Below, piece after piece: positions 49,849 through 58,252 of a stretch of DNA of 64,000 bases (positions are counted from its first letter, which is position 1; each line of letters begins with the position of its first letter). This DNA comes from JACDAN01 sp963847235. GTDB lineage: Bacteria; Actinomycetota; Thermoleophilia; Gaiellales; Gaiellaceae. The notes beneath the pieces were generated by a model. The model was given only the letters and a program-made list of their open reading frames with translations. It had not been told where the DNA came from and did no database searches. The DNA is taken from contig CAWJYU010000004.1 of the NCBI GenBank assembly GCA_963847235.1, forward strand, positions 248,001 to 312,000, read 5' to 3'. Made by a program: the position numbers and the translations under genes.

Positions 49849-51104
49849 CCGACACGACCGCCGGACCCAGCCGGCTCCTCGTCCGCGACCTCCGCCAGCT
49901 TGCGACCCCGGTCGGGATGGCCGCACCGCTCCGCGGGGCTGCGCTCGGCGACGTCGAGGTGCTCGAGGACGCGTTCGTCCTCTGCGCCGAGGGTCGCATC
50001 GAGCAAGTCGGGCGCATGCGGGACCTCGACCGGATCGAGGGCGACGTCGAGGAGATCGACGGGCGAGGCATGGCTGCGATCCCTGGGCTCGTCGACTGCC
50101 ACACGCATGCGTGCTTCGCCGGCGATCGGGTCGAGGAGTTCTCGCTACGGGCTGCCGGTGCGAGCTACGAGGAGCTGCATGCCGCCGGCGGCGGAATTCT
50201 CTCGACCGTTCGCGCCACACGAGCGGCCGGCGAGGAGGAGCTTCGTGAGGCCGTTCGGCGACACCGCGGCTGGATGCTGCGATGGGGCACGGCGACGTTC
50301 GAGGCGAAGTCCGGCTACGGGCTCGACCGCGACACCGAGCTCGCTTCGCTGCGGGCGATCGCGGCGGAAGGTGGAATCCCGACGTACCTCGGAGCCCACG
50401 CCGTGCCGCCTGAGTTCGACGACGCAGAGGCGTATCTCGACTTCGTGATCGCCGAGGCCCTCCCGGAGGCCGCGCGGCTTGCGGAGGCGGCGGACGTCTT
50501 CCTCGAGCGCGGAGCGTTCGACGCTGCCCAGGCGCGCCGCTATCTCGAAGCCGCGCGAGGTCATGGGCTCGCGCTTCGGCTTCACACGGACCAGTTCACG
50601 GAGGCGGGAGGCGTTCAGCTCGCGATCGAGCTGGAAGCCCGCTCGGTGGACCACCTGGAGGCGACGGGCGAACGAGGCATCGCAGAACTCGCGAAGAGCG
50701 GGGTCACCGCCGTGCTCCTGCCGGCGAGCGCGCTTTTCCTCGGCCGGCCGATGCCGCCCGGGCGCGCGCTGGTCGAGGCGGGCGCTTCGGTGGCGCTCGC
50801 GACCGACTTCAACCCGGGAAGCGCGTTCTGCGAGAGCCTCCCGATCGTGTGCTCGCTCGCGTCGACGCAGCTCGGCCTGTCGCCCGCCGAAGCACTGTCG
50901 GCCGTGACGGTCAACGCCGCCCACGTCCTCGGCCGTGCCGACCGGAAGGGCCGTCTCGCGCCGGGCTACGACGCCGACATCGTCCTGGTCGACGCACCGG
51001 ACTGGCGTCACGTCGCGTACCACCTCGGGGGCGACCTGGTCGCGACCGTGATCCAGGGAGGCCGCGTGGCCTGGCGGCGCTACGCTAGTTCCGATGCCCA
51101 GTAG
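49845..51104 (+). CDS. hutI: Imidazolonepropionase
   Basis: Metal-dependent amidohydrolase that opens imidazolonepropionate to N-formiminoglutamate, the substrate of FtcD. The product is 419 aa. Metal ligands are in IPGLVDCHTHACFAG (HxH), GLALRLHTDQF (His), SVDHLEA (His) and ALATDFNPGS (Asp). The EAKSGYGLDRDTEL stretch binds substrate. GTG overlaps the hutU stop. With hutH, hutU and ftcD the route from histidine to glutamate plus formimino-THF is complete in this window. The last 11 nt overlap the next gene. Confidence 0.96.
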   Translation: MTDTTAGPSRLLVRDLRQLATPVGMAAPLRGAALGDVEVLEDAFVLCAEGRIEQVGRMRDLDRIEGDVEEIDGRGMAAIPGLVDCHTHACFAGDRVEEFSLRAAGASYEELHAAGGGILSTVRATRAAGEEELREAVRRHRGWMLRWGTATFEAKSGYGLDRDTELASLRAIAAEGGIPTYLGAHAVPPEFDDAEAYLDFVIAEALPEAARLAEAADVFLERGAFDAAQARRYLEAARGHGLALRLHTDQFTEAGGVQLAIELEARSVDHLEATGERGIAELAKSGVTAVLLPASALFLGRPMPPGRALVEAGASVALATDFNPGSAFCESLPIVCSLASTQLGLSPAEALSAVTVNAAHVLGRADRKGRLAPGYDADIVLVDAPDWRHVAYHLGGDLVATVIQGGRVAWRRYASSDAQ

Positions 51105-51474
51105 GAAACAGCGGAGGCGTCGCGCGAAGGATCGCCGCCACGAATGGGAGTACGTCTACGTCGACGAGACCGGCGAGGAGGTCGAGACGCCTGAGGACGA
51201 GCCGACCTCGCGCAACGGGAAACGGCAGCCGCAGCGCGCGAAGGCCAAGTCGTCCGGAGGACGCGAAGTACAGCCGCCCTCCTGGCGCCGAGTCGGAAAG
51301 CGCGGGCTGCTCTTCGCTCCGCTCATGTTCCTGACGGTCACACTCCTCAGCGGCGATCTCACGATGACGCAGCGGATCGTCAACACGGCGTTCCTGCTCG
51401 CGTTCTTCCTGCCTTTCAGCTACGCGATGGACGCGCTGATGTACCGGCTGTACAAGAAACGCGCCGCGGGCTAG
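51094..51474 (+). CDS. Small membrane protein with a charged N-terminal region
   Basis: Protein of 126 aa. The first 65 residues are very hydrophilic (RKQRRRRAKDRRHEWEYVYV, then an acidic stretch EEVETPEDEP). Two membrane helices follow: LLFAPLMFLTVTLLSG and TAFLLAFFLPFSYAMDALMY. No family recognised with certainty. TACGCT (51081-51086) lies 7 nt before the ATG, so it has its own leaderless promoter although it overlaps hutI. The stop overlaps the convergent cupin gene. Confidence 0.75.
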   Translation: MPSRKQRRRRAKDRRHEWEYVYVDETGEEVETPEDEPTSRNGKRQPQRAKAKSSGGREVQPPSWRRVGKRGLLFAPLMFLTVTLLSGDLTMTQRIVNTAFLLAFFLPFSYAMDALMYRLYKKRAAG

Positions 51475-51803
51475 GCGCTGCCGCGGTAGTGCCCCGCGCC
51501 CGGCCAGGGCGCGAGAAGCAGCAGGATCCTGGCTCCCTCGCTGCTCGCCACCCGATGGCGCTCATGGGCCTCGAAGCGGAAGATGGTTCCGGCGCCTGCC
51601 TCCACAGTATTCTCGCCCGAGCCGACCTCGACCCGGCCGTCGAGCACGACCAGCCAGGCGTTCTCATGCACTTGATGGTCTCCGAGCGCCTGGCCGGGAT
51701 TCAGCCCGATCAGCACAGCCCTCGCGTCGTCGTGCGAGTGCAGGACGATCGGGCTCCGGCTGCCTTCGGGCGTCTCGAGCTCCATCAGGTTCCAGCTCTG
51801 CAC
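51471..51803 (-). CDS. Small cupin-domain protein
   Basis: Single-domain cupin of 110 aa. Cupin motif 1 is GDHQVHENAWLVVLDGRVEVG (only partly conserved His/Glu set) and motif 2 is GTIFRFEAHERHRV. A metal-binding role is possible because two His and one Glu are kept. Function unknown. GTG start at 51803 with TAGGAT exactly 7 nt upstream (complement of 51811-51816), so it should be leaderless. Convergent with the membrane protein before it and divergent from the metallo-beta-lactamase gene. Confidence 0.85.
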   Translation of the reverse strand: MQSWNLMELETPEGSRSPIVLHSHDDARAVLIGLNPGQALGDHQVHENAWLVVLDGRVEVGSGENTVEAGAGTIFRFEAHERHRVASSEGARILLLLAPWPGAGHYRGSA

Positions 51804-51858
51804 CGCGGCGATCCTACCCCGGTCCGAGCCGCGAAAGGCCCGTCGTTACACTCGCTCG

Positions 51859-52473
51859 ATGGCTCCGTCGGTCGACACATATGCGCTCGGACCCACGCAG
51901 ACGAACTGTTACGTGGTCCGCGCCGGCCCGGACGCGCAAGAGTCGGTCGTGATCGATCCCGGCTACGAGGTCGCCGCGCCCGATTTCAAGGTCGCAGCAA
52001 TCCTGGTCACCCATTGCCACTGGGACCACCTCGGCGGGATCGCGCCGCTCGCCGCTGCCACCGGTGCGCCGGTGTACATGGCGGAGCGCGAGGCGCCCGT
52101 CCTCGAGGATCCCGCCGCCTTCTATCCCGACCAGCGGATTCCGCCCTATCGCGCCGACGTCCGGCTCGAAGGTGGCGACACGGTCGAGGCCGCCGGCCTC
52201 ACCTTCGACGTCGTCGATGTGCCCGGCCACTCACCGGGTCACATTGCGTTCGCGACGGACGGGATGCTCTTCTCCGGCGACGTCCTCTTCGCGGGAAGCG
52301 TTGGCCGCACCGACCTGCCGTTCGCCGACTGGGACACGCTCGTCGACTCGATCCGAGCCCTCCTGGACCGCTTCCCTGCCGAGACGGTCGTCTACCCGGG
52401 CCACGGCCCGCCTACGACCCTCGGCGCCGAGCGTGCCCGCAACCCCTTCCTCGCGGAGCTTCGCGCCTCTTGA
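51859..52473 (+). CDS. Metallo-beta-lactamase fold hydrolase, glyoxalase II-like
   Basis: Protein of 204 aa. Metal motif THCHWDHLGG (HxHxDH), then VPGHSPGH with the third His, SGDVLFAGSVGRTDLP with the bridging Asp, and YPGHGPPT with the last His. The pattern fits the hydroxyacylglutathione hydrolase-like group, whose substrate in thiol-diverse actinobacteria is often not glutathione. TACACT (51847-51852) is 6 nt before the ATG (leaderless). The stop overlaps the hisS TTG, so hisS is translationally coupled. Confidence 0.9.
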   Translation: MAPSVDTYALGPTQTNCYVVRAGPDAQESVVIDPGYEVAAPDFKVAAILVTHCHWDHLGGIAPLAAATGAPVYMAEREAPVLEDPAAFYPDQRIPPYRADVRLEGGDTVEAAGLTFDVVDVPGHSPGHIAFATDGMLFSGDVLFAGSVGRTDLPFADWDTLVDSIRALLDRFPAETVVYPGHGPPTTLGAERARNPFLAELRAS

Positions 52474-53664
52474 AGTTCGAGGCGCCGAGGGGGACACATG
52501 ACATCCTCCCGTCCGATCAGCCGCTCTGGCAGCTAGTCGCAGGCGAGGCGGAGCGCCTCTGCGCGCTCTACGGCTACCGGCGGATCGTCACCCCGGGGTT
52601 CGAGGACACGGAGCTCTTCGTTCGCACCTCGGGCGAGGGCTCCGACGTCGTCCAGAAGGAGATGTACACGTTCCTGGACCGCAGCGACCGCTCGCTCACC
52701 CTGCGCCCAGAGGCCACTGCGCCGATCTGCCGCGCCTATTTCCAGCACGGGATGCACCGCGAGCCGCAGCCGGTGAAGCTCTACACGATCGGCCCGATGT
52801 GGCGCTACGACCGGCCGCAGAAGGGGCGGTACCGGGAGCACTGGCAGCTCTCCGTGGAGGCGATCGGCTCGGACGATCCGGCCGTCGACGCGGAGCTGAT
52901 CCAGTTCTACGACCAGCTGCTCCACCGGCTCGGAGTCTCCAACTACGTGCTCTTGCTGAACTCGATCGGCGACGTGAACTGCCGGCCCGCCTACCTCGAG
53001 AAGCTGGAGGCCTGGCTGGGCGAGCACGACGCCGAGCTCGACGAGGACGCGCGCGCCAAGCGCCGCACCTCGCCGCTCCGCGTCTTCGACGTCAAGAGCG
53101 AGCGCGTGCAGGAGCTGCTGACGAGTGCCCCGAAGATCGGCGAGAACCTCTGCGACGAGTGCCACGCGCACTTCGAGCAGGTGCGCGGATTCCTGGATAC
53201 GGCCGGCGTCCGCTACGAGCTCGAGCCGACGCTCGTCCGGGGGCTCGACTACTACACGCGAACGACCTTCGAGTTCAAGGACGAGGCGATCGGCGCGCAG
53301 AGCTCGATCTGCGGCGGCGGGTCGCTACGACGGCCTGATCGAGGCAATCGGCGGGCCGCCGACGCCGGGCATCGGGTTCGGCGCCGGAATCGAGCGGCTG
53401 CTGCTCTCTCTCGGAGAGCCGCAGGTGGATCCCGAGGCCGTTGACGTCTTCTTCGTCGCCGACGAGGGCGCGGACCGCACTTCGATCGCGAAGGCTCTCG
53501 CCGAGCTGCGCCGCCGTGGCATCGCGGCCGACATGGACTACGCGGGCCGCTCGGTCAAGGGCCAGCACACGCAGGCGAGCCGGCTGAACGCGCGGAACGT
53601 GGTCGTCGTCGGGCCAGGCGAGACGCCGGACGCCGACGCGATCGCGGGGGAGCTCGACGCGTGA
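52470..53664 (+). CDS. hisS: Histidyl-tRNA synthetase, one frameshift
   Basis: Class II synthetase that charges tRNA-His. Starts at TTG 52470 with FEAPRGTHDILP. Motif 2 region is LTLRPEATAPICRAY and MWRYDRPQKGRYREHWQL. The histidine motif A RGLDYYTRTTFEF is present. Just after SSICGGG an extra G (about nt 53319-53322) shifts the frame; the continuation GRYDGLIEAIGGPPTPGIGFGAGIERLLL (motif 3) and the anticodon domain are in the next frame, ending at 53664. The span is one base over a multiple of three, giving about 397 aa. Being essential, the gene is probably intact in the organism. The stop overlaps aspS. Confidence 0.92.
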
Positions 53665-55490
53665 GCTGGCGCGATCTCGGCACGGGGCAGCTCCGCAAGG
53701 AGGACGTCGGCAGGACGGTCACGGTCGCCGGGTGGACCGCGCGCCGCCGCGACCACGGCGGGCTGATCTTCGTCGATCTTCGTGACCAGACCGGGATCGC
53801 GCAGCTCGTGATCAACCCCGAGCGCAGCCCGGAGGCCGCGCAGCAAGCACACGAGATCCGCAACGAGTTCGTGCTCCGCGCGAGCGGCGAGGTCGTCGCG
53901 CGCGCCCCGGAGGCGGTCAACCCGAACCTTCCGACAGGTGAGGTCGAGGTGCAGGTGGACGAGCTCGAGATTGTCTCCCGCTCGACTCCGCTGCCGTTCC
54001 AGCTCGACGAGGAGAACGTCGACGAGACGCTGCGCTACCGGTATCGCTGGCTCGACCTCAGGCGTGACCGGCTCCAGCGCAACATCCGAACCCGCGCGCA
54101 GCTGGTCACGATCATCCGGCAGGAGATGGAGCGCGAGGGCTTCGTCGACATCGAGACGCCGATCATGGCCAAGCCGACGCCCGAGGGAGCCCGGGACTTC
54201 CTCGTGCCGACGCGGCTCCAGCGCGGCAGATTCTTCGCCCTGCCGCAGTCGCCGCAGATCTACAAACAGCTGCTCGTGATCTCCGGCTTCGAGCGCTACT
54301 ACCAGATCGCGCGCTGCTTCCGGGATGAGGATCTCCGTGCCGACCGCCTCCAGGAGCTCACGCAGCTGGACGTCGAGATGGCCTTCCCGAATCAGGAGTA
54401 CATCTTCGAGCTGATGGAGCGGATCGTCCCGAGGATCTGGCGCGAGACGATCGGGGTCCAGCTCGAGCCGCCCTTCCCGCGCATGTCGTGGCAGGAGGCG
54501 GAGCTTCGGTACGGCTCCGACAAGCCCGACCTCCGCTTCGACCTCGAGATCCAGGACGCCACCGAGCTCACGCGCGGTTCGGAGTTCGGCGTCTTCGCGA
54601 GCGCCGAGGCCGTCCGCTACCTGAGCGTCCCGAAGGAGCTCTCGCGCGCCGAGATCCAGAAGCTCGAGGACATGGCGAAGCCGTGGGGCGCCAAGGGCCT
54701 CGCGTACATCGTCTTCCGGCAGGACGGCGAGGTCGCCTCCCCGATCGCAAAGTTCCTGTCCGAACAGGAGCTCGACGCGTTCCGCGAGCCCGGGACCACG
54801 GCGCTCTTCGTCGCCGACACGCCGAAGCTGGCGAGCAAGGTGCTCGGCCTCCTGCGCCTCCACCTCGGCCGCGAGCTCGACCTCATCGACCGCGACGCCT
54901 GGAAGTTCCTCTGGATCACGCCGATGCCGCTCCTCGAGTGGAACGAGGACGAAGGGCGGTGGACGGCGCAGCACCACCCGTTCACTCGGCCGACCGACGA
55001 CAGCCTCCCGCTCCTCGAGTCCGATCCCGGCGCGGCGAGCGCGGTCGCGTACGACCTCGTCGGCAACGGGATCGAGCTGGCCGGCGGGTCGATCAGGATC
55101 CACGAGCCCGAGCTCCAGTCACGCATGTTCGACTTCCTCGGCATCTCGCCCGAAGAACAGCGGTCGAAGTTCGGCTTCCTTCTGGACGCGCTCGCGATGG
55201 GCGCGCCGCCGCACGGCGGCATCGCCTCGGGCATCGACCGGCTGACGATGGCGCTCCTCGACGAGCCGGTAATTCGCGACACCGTCGCCTTCCCGAAGAA
55301 CCAGGCCGGCTTCGATCCCATGAGCGGCGCACCGGCACCCGTCTCCGAGGAGCAGCTCACGGAGCTCGGCCTCCGGCTGGTCGAGGAACCGGAGCGCGAC
55401 ACCCAGCGCGCCTCCGCCGCACCGGAGCCGGAATCTCCTCCCGAGCCGGCTCAGCAGGACGAAGACGAAGACCGCCTCACGCCGCAGTAG
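53661..55490 (+). CDS. aspS: Aspartyl-tRNA synthetase
   Basis: Class II synthetase of 609 aa, bacterial type with the GAD insertion domain. Anticodon OB-fold at the N-terminus (GWTARRRDHGGLIFVDLRD), motif 2 FRDEDLRADRLQELTQLD, and motif 3 GIASGIDRLTMALL. His32 in RRDHGG is the residue type associated with non-discriminating AspRS, which also charges tRNA-Asn for GatCAB; this is a hint only. The last 35 residues are Pro/Glu-rich and beyond the usual end. GTG overlaps the hisS stop. Confidence 0.95.
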   Translation: MSWRDLGTGQLRKEDVGRTVTVAGWTARRRDHGGLIFVDLRDQTGIAQLVINPERSPEAAQQAHEIRNEFVLRASGEVVARAPEAVNPNLPTGEVEVQVDELEIVSRSTPLPFQLDEENVDETLRYRYRWLDLRRDRLQRNIRTRAQLVTIIRQEMEREGFVDIETPIMAKPTPEGARDFLVPTRLQRGRFFALPQSPQIYKQLLVISGFERYYQIARCFRDEDLRADRLQELTQLDVEMAFPNQEYIFELMERIVPRIWRETIGVQLEPPFPRMSWQEAELRYGSDKPDLRFDLEIQDATELTRGSEFGVFASAEAVRYLSVPKELSRAEIQKLEDMAKPWGAKGLAYIVFRQDGEVASPIAKFLSEQELDAFREPGTTALFVADTPKLASKVLGLLRLHLGRELDLIDRDAWKFLWITPMPLLEWNEDEGRWTAQHHPFTRPTDDSLPLLESDPGAASAVAYDLVGNGIELAGGSIRIHEPELQSRMFDFLGISPEEQRSKFGFLLDALAMGAPPHGGIASGIDRLTMALLDEPVIRDTVAFPKNQAGFDPMSGAPAPVSEEQLTELGLRLVEEPERDTQRASAAPEPESPPEPAQQDEDEDRLTPQ

Positions 55491-55502
55491 CCTGTCTCGA
55501 CA

Positions 55503-55797
55503 GTGCAGGGTCGACTTGGGCCACGGTTCGCGCTCGAAGCCGGCTTCCTGATCGCGATCGCGGTCGGGGCCGGATTCGCCGAGCTCAGTGCGACGGCGAT
55601 TGTCGTCGTCATGACGGTCGCGTGGCTGCTCGTCTGCCTGTTCGAGCTCGCCGTCTGGGCAGAGGGGCCGCGCTTTCCCGGGTCAGTCCGGAAGCGGACC
55701 GGTGGTGGAGGAGCCGGCCGCGGAGCCCGACGAGCAGACCGACCCCGAGCCGGTCGCGGCCGTGCTCGAGTCGCGGCGTGAAGCCGAGGGAGGCTAG
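55503..55797 (+). CDS. Small membrane protein with acidic tail, one frameshift
   Basis: About 97 aa after correction. Two hydrophobic segments: FALEAGFLIAIAVGAGFAEL and ATAIVVVMTVAWLLVCLFEL. In the first frame the rest is Arg/Gly-rich, but in the next frame it reads VVEEPAAEPDEQTDPEPVAA and ends AEGG at 55797, a far more natural acidic tail. One extra C near 55699-55702 joins the two, and the span is one base over a multiple of three. No family recognised. It follows aspS by 12 nt. Confidence 0.6.
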
Positions 55798-55874
55798 GCA
55801 CTGCGCCTCGTACACTCGGCTCCCATCCGCTTCGAGATCGGAGCGGCGTTCCACGCACTCGCGGCGGCGGCAAC

Positions 55875-56303
55875 GTGAGCCCGGCGCTCGCCCAGCGGGC
55901 AGTGCTGCTCGCGGCCGTGGCGCTCCTCGGCGGCGTGATCGCGTTCAGCCTGGCCGACCGCATCGGCGAATCGAGCAGTGCGGAGAATCTCCCGGAGGCC
56001 GTCGCACCGCCCGGCGGCGGCTGGTACGAGGCGATGGCGGGACGGGAACGCGCGCGCTTCTACGGTCGGCCGACGTCGTGCGGTCACATCGTCGAGCGCT
56101 CGACGATGGGCTTCGCGCACCCGGTGCTTCCGTGCGGCGCCAAGATCTACCTCGGTCACGGGGGCAAGGAGGTTCTGACCCAGGTCGTCGCGCGCGACGC
56201 GACTCCGGGAGGCGTCCAGTTCGGATTGACCGACGCCCTCGCGGAGGAGCTCGACGTCGCCAACCGGGCGACGATCCGCTGGCGCTTCGCAAGCCCTGCC
56301 TGA
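55875..56303 (+). CDS. Double-psi beta-barrel (RlpA-like) envelope protein
   Basis: Protein of 142 aa. An N-terminal membrane or signal segment (AVLLAAVALLGGVIAFSLA, residues 9-27) is followed by a linker and a DPBB domain: ARFYGRPTSCGHIVERSTMGFAHPVLPCGAKIYL, VVARDATPGGVQFGLTDALAEEL. The Asp of ARDATP corresponds to the domain's conserved Asp. Probably secreted or anchored and acting on peptidoglycan, or only binding it. GTG 55875 is the likely start. TACACT at 55811-55816 may be its promoter, about 60 nt upstream. Confidence 0.75.
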   Translation: MSPALAQRAVLLAAVALLGGVIAFSLADRIGESSSAENLPEAVAPPGGGWYEAMAGRERARFYGRPTSCGHIVERSTMGFAHPVLPCGAKIYLGHGGKEVLTQVVARDATPGGVQFGLTDALAEELDVANRATIRWRFASPA

Positions 56304-56330
56304 ACCGGCCAGGGTGCTCTACAGTGAGAG

Positions 56331-56494
56331 GTGCTCGACCCTGTACGTGGCCTCGCGTACAAACGTGAACCAACGACACGTGAAAGGGAGCTCGGGTCCG
56401 CGCCGGCCCTCAGAAGCCGGTTCGGCTCGGCACCCACCTGGCTAGTCCAGGTTCGCACTGCGCGGGGCATCACCGGCAGGGTGGGGCACTTTTC
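56331..56494 (+). ncRNA. Structured RNA gene, possible 6S RNA
   Basis: TACAGT (56320-56325) predicts a start at about 56331. There GTGCTCGACCCTG (56331-56343) can pair with CAGGGTGGGGCAC (56477-56489), closing a 160-nt structure that is followed by TTTTCT. Inside are hairpins TGTACG/CGTACA, ACGTG/CACGT, CCGGC/GCCGG and CCTGG/CCAGG, and a longer-range helix TCCGCGC/GCGCGGG. Long closed rod-like structure, CCCTG...CAGGG ends, own promoter and terminator fit a 6S RNA, which binds RNA polymerase. No coding frame is credible here. SRP RNA, tmRNA and RNase P RNA motifs are absent. RNA gene likely, 6S identity tentative. Confidence 0.5.
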
Positions 56495-56497
56495 TCG

Positions 56498-56531
56498 GAT
56501 GGGCCTGCGGGAAGCGGGCCCATCTCTTTCC
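56498..56531 (+). terminator. Intrinsic terminator after the structured RNA
   Basis: GATGGGCCTGC (56498-56508) pairs with GCGGGCCCATC (56514-56524) around loop GGGAA, 11 bp with one G-U pair, followed by TCTTTCC. It separates the RNA gene from mnmA. Confidence 0.85.
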
Positions 56532-56548
56532 TCAGCTACGGTGGCTCG

Positions 56549-57805
56549 ATGATCGAGGTCGTCGGAGATTCGTCCAGGGACGGCGAGTGGCGCCTCGTCC
56601 GGCTCTCGGTCGACCGCGACCGGATCGTCTCGGCGGACGCCGAGGGGCTCGACCGGCCGCTCGAGGGGCTGACCCTGCTCGAGGCGGCCGCGGTCGGCGG
56701 CGACGAGCTCACCGTGGACGCGCTCGCCTCCGCGATCGGGCCGATCTTCCGGGCACGACGCGACCCGAAGCGGGTCGCGGTCGCGATGAGCGGCGGCGTC
56801 GACAGCGCGGTGGCGCTGCTCCGCGCCGGACCGAAGGCGGTCGGAGTGACGCTGCGGCTCTGGATCGACCCGGAGGGGAGCGACGTCGAGCGCGCGTGCT
56901 GCTCGCCGGCGGCTGTGATCGCCGCTCGGGCCACCTGCCACCAACTAGGGATCCCACACGTCACGATCGACGCGCGAGAGGAGTTCCTGCACGCAATCGT
57001 CGAGCCGTTCGTGCGCGGCTACCGGCGGGGCGAGACGCCGAACCCGTGCATCCGCTGCAACGGGTTCTTCCGCTTCGGACGGCTCCTGCAGTTCGCGCGC
57101 CGTGCGGGCGCCCCCCGCCTGGCAACCGGCCACTACGCACGCATCGTCGATTACCGGGGTCGTCTTCTTCTCGCCCGTGGCGCGGACGCCGACAAGGATC
57201 AGTCCTACATGCTCGCCCGGCTCGATCCCCGCGTCCTCGACCGCATCTCGTTCCCGCTCGGCGAGCAGTCCAAGGAGGAGACGCGGGCGGAGGCCGAGCG
57301 CGCCGGCCTGGCCGCTGCCCGCCGGCCGGAGAGCCAGGAGGCGTGCTTCCTCGGCGGCGACGACTACCGCTCGTTTCTTGCCCGCCACGGCTTCACGGCC
57401 GAAGAGGGGGTCGTGGAGGACGAGGCGGGAACGGTCCTCGGCAGTCACGGCGGCTTCTGGCGGTTCACGCCGGGCCAGCGGAAAGGGCTCGGTGTCGCAG
57501 CCGGGTCGCCGGTGTACGCCCTCCGCACCGTGCCGCACCGGAACGCCGTCGTCGTAGGCCCGCGTGAGTCGCTGGCCTGCAGGCGGGTTCGGGCGGACGG
57601 CCGCCTCTTCGCCGACGCGGAGCGCGTGGACGTCAAGCTCCGCTACCGATCGCCGGCCGTCTCGGGTCGTGTGCAGGGGAGGGCGCGAGGCTTCGAGGCG
57701 GTGCTCGACGAGCCCGCATACGGCGTCGCAGCCGGCCAGGCCGCCGTGCTCTACGACCGCGATGTCGTCGTCGGCGCCGGCCGGGTCGTATCGTCCCGCA
57801 CATGA
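56549..57805 (+). CDS. mnmA: MnmA, tRNA 2-thiouridine synthase, with an extra N-terminal domain
   Basis: Sulfurates U34 of tRNA-Lys, Glu and Gln. The PP-loop is VAMSGGVDSAVALL. The two catalytic Cys are in TPNPCIRCN and SQEACFLGGDDYRSFL, and RKGLGVAAG is in the C-terminal barrel. The protein is 418 aa. Residues 1-75 precede the usual start: LVRLSVDRDRIVSADAEG and LEGLTLLEAAAVGGDELTVDAL resemble the fold of NifU/IscU scaffold proteins, but no Cys is present, so it cannot bind a cluster in the normal way. TACGGT (56537-56542) lies 6 nt before the ATG, supporting the long form. The extra domain may dock a sulfur donor. Confidence 0.9.
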   Translation: MIEVVGDSSRDGEWRLVRLSVDRDRIVSADAEGLDRPLEGLTLLEAAAVGGDELTVDALASAIGPIFRARRDPKRVAVAMSGGVDSAVALLRAGPKAVGVTLRLWIDPEGSDVERACCSPAAVIAARATCHQLGIPHVTIDAREEFLHAIVEPFVRGYRRGETPNPCIRCNGFFRFGRLLQFARRAGAPRLATGHYARIVDYRGRLLLARGADADKDQSYMLARLDPRVLDRISFPLGEQSKEETRAEAERAGLAAARRPESQEACFLGGDDYRSFLARHGFTAEEGVVEDEAGTVLGSHGGFWRFTPGQRKGLGVAAGSPVYALRTVPHRNAVVVGPRESLACRRVRADGRLFADAERVDVKLRYRSPAVSGRVQGRARGFEAVLDEPAYGVAAGQAAVLYDRDVVVGAGRVVSSRT

Positions 57806-57863
57806 CCGGGGTGACGGCTAGGGTGCCGCGTGCGTGGCGAGGAGAAGGGGTTCCGCACAACCC

Positions 57864-58250
57864 ATGAGCACCGACGAGATCAGGCTCACCATGCCGCGCA
57901 AGCGGCCGTACTACGGCGTCGCCCACCTGGTGCTGGGCGGTGTCGCCGCGCGCCTCGACATTACCGTCGAGCACCTCGAGGACTTGGAGCTCGCCCTTGA
58001 CGGCCTGCTCGAGCGACGCGACGCCGCGGAGGAGATCACGCTGACCCTTCGCGTCCTCGACGGAAGCCTCGCGGCCGAGCTCGGACCGTTCGGCCGGGAG
58101 CTGAAGTCGGATTTCGAGCGCGAGCCCGACGACGCTCTCTCGATCCGGCGGCTTCTCGACGCGGTGGTCGACGGCTACAGGCTCGAGGAGCGCGAGGGCG
58201 GCACCTGGATCGAGCTCCAGAAGCAGACCGCGACCCATAGGTCCAGCTAG
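57864..58250 (+). CDS. Degenerate anti-sigma factor (RsbW/SpoIIAB-like)
   Basis: Protein of 128 aa. The layout matches the HATPase anti-sigma family that controls SigB/SigF factors: strand RKRPYYGVAHLVLGGVAARL, helix HLEDLELALDGLLER, and strands ITLTLRVLDGSLAAELGPF. The Asn of the N-box and the Gly-rich ATP lid are not recognisable, so it may not bind ATP or phosphorylate an antagonist. It precedes the sigma gene by 2 nt. ATG 57864 is used; GTG 57834 is possible because TAGGGT (57819-57824) lies 9 nt before it. Confidence 0.7.
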   Translation: MSTDEIRLTMPRKRPYYGVAHLVLGGVAARLDITVEHLEDLELALDGLLERRDAAEEITLTLRVLDGSLAAELGPFGRELKSDFEREPDDALSIRRLLDAVVDGYRLEEREGGTWIELQKQTATHRSS

Positions 58251-58252
58251 CG

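Noticed and set aside
56331..56494. SRP RNA, tmRNA, T-box or cobalamin riboswitch for the structured RNA
   Set aside because: No GGAAG tetraloop receptor region, no tRNA-like ends, no TGGNACC bulge, no B12 box, and a terminator separates it from mnmA.
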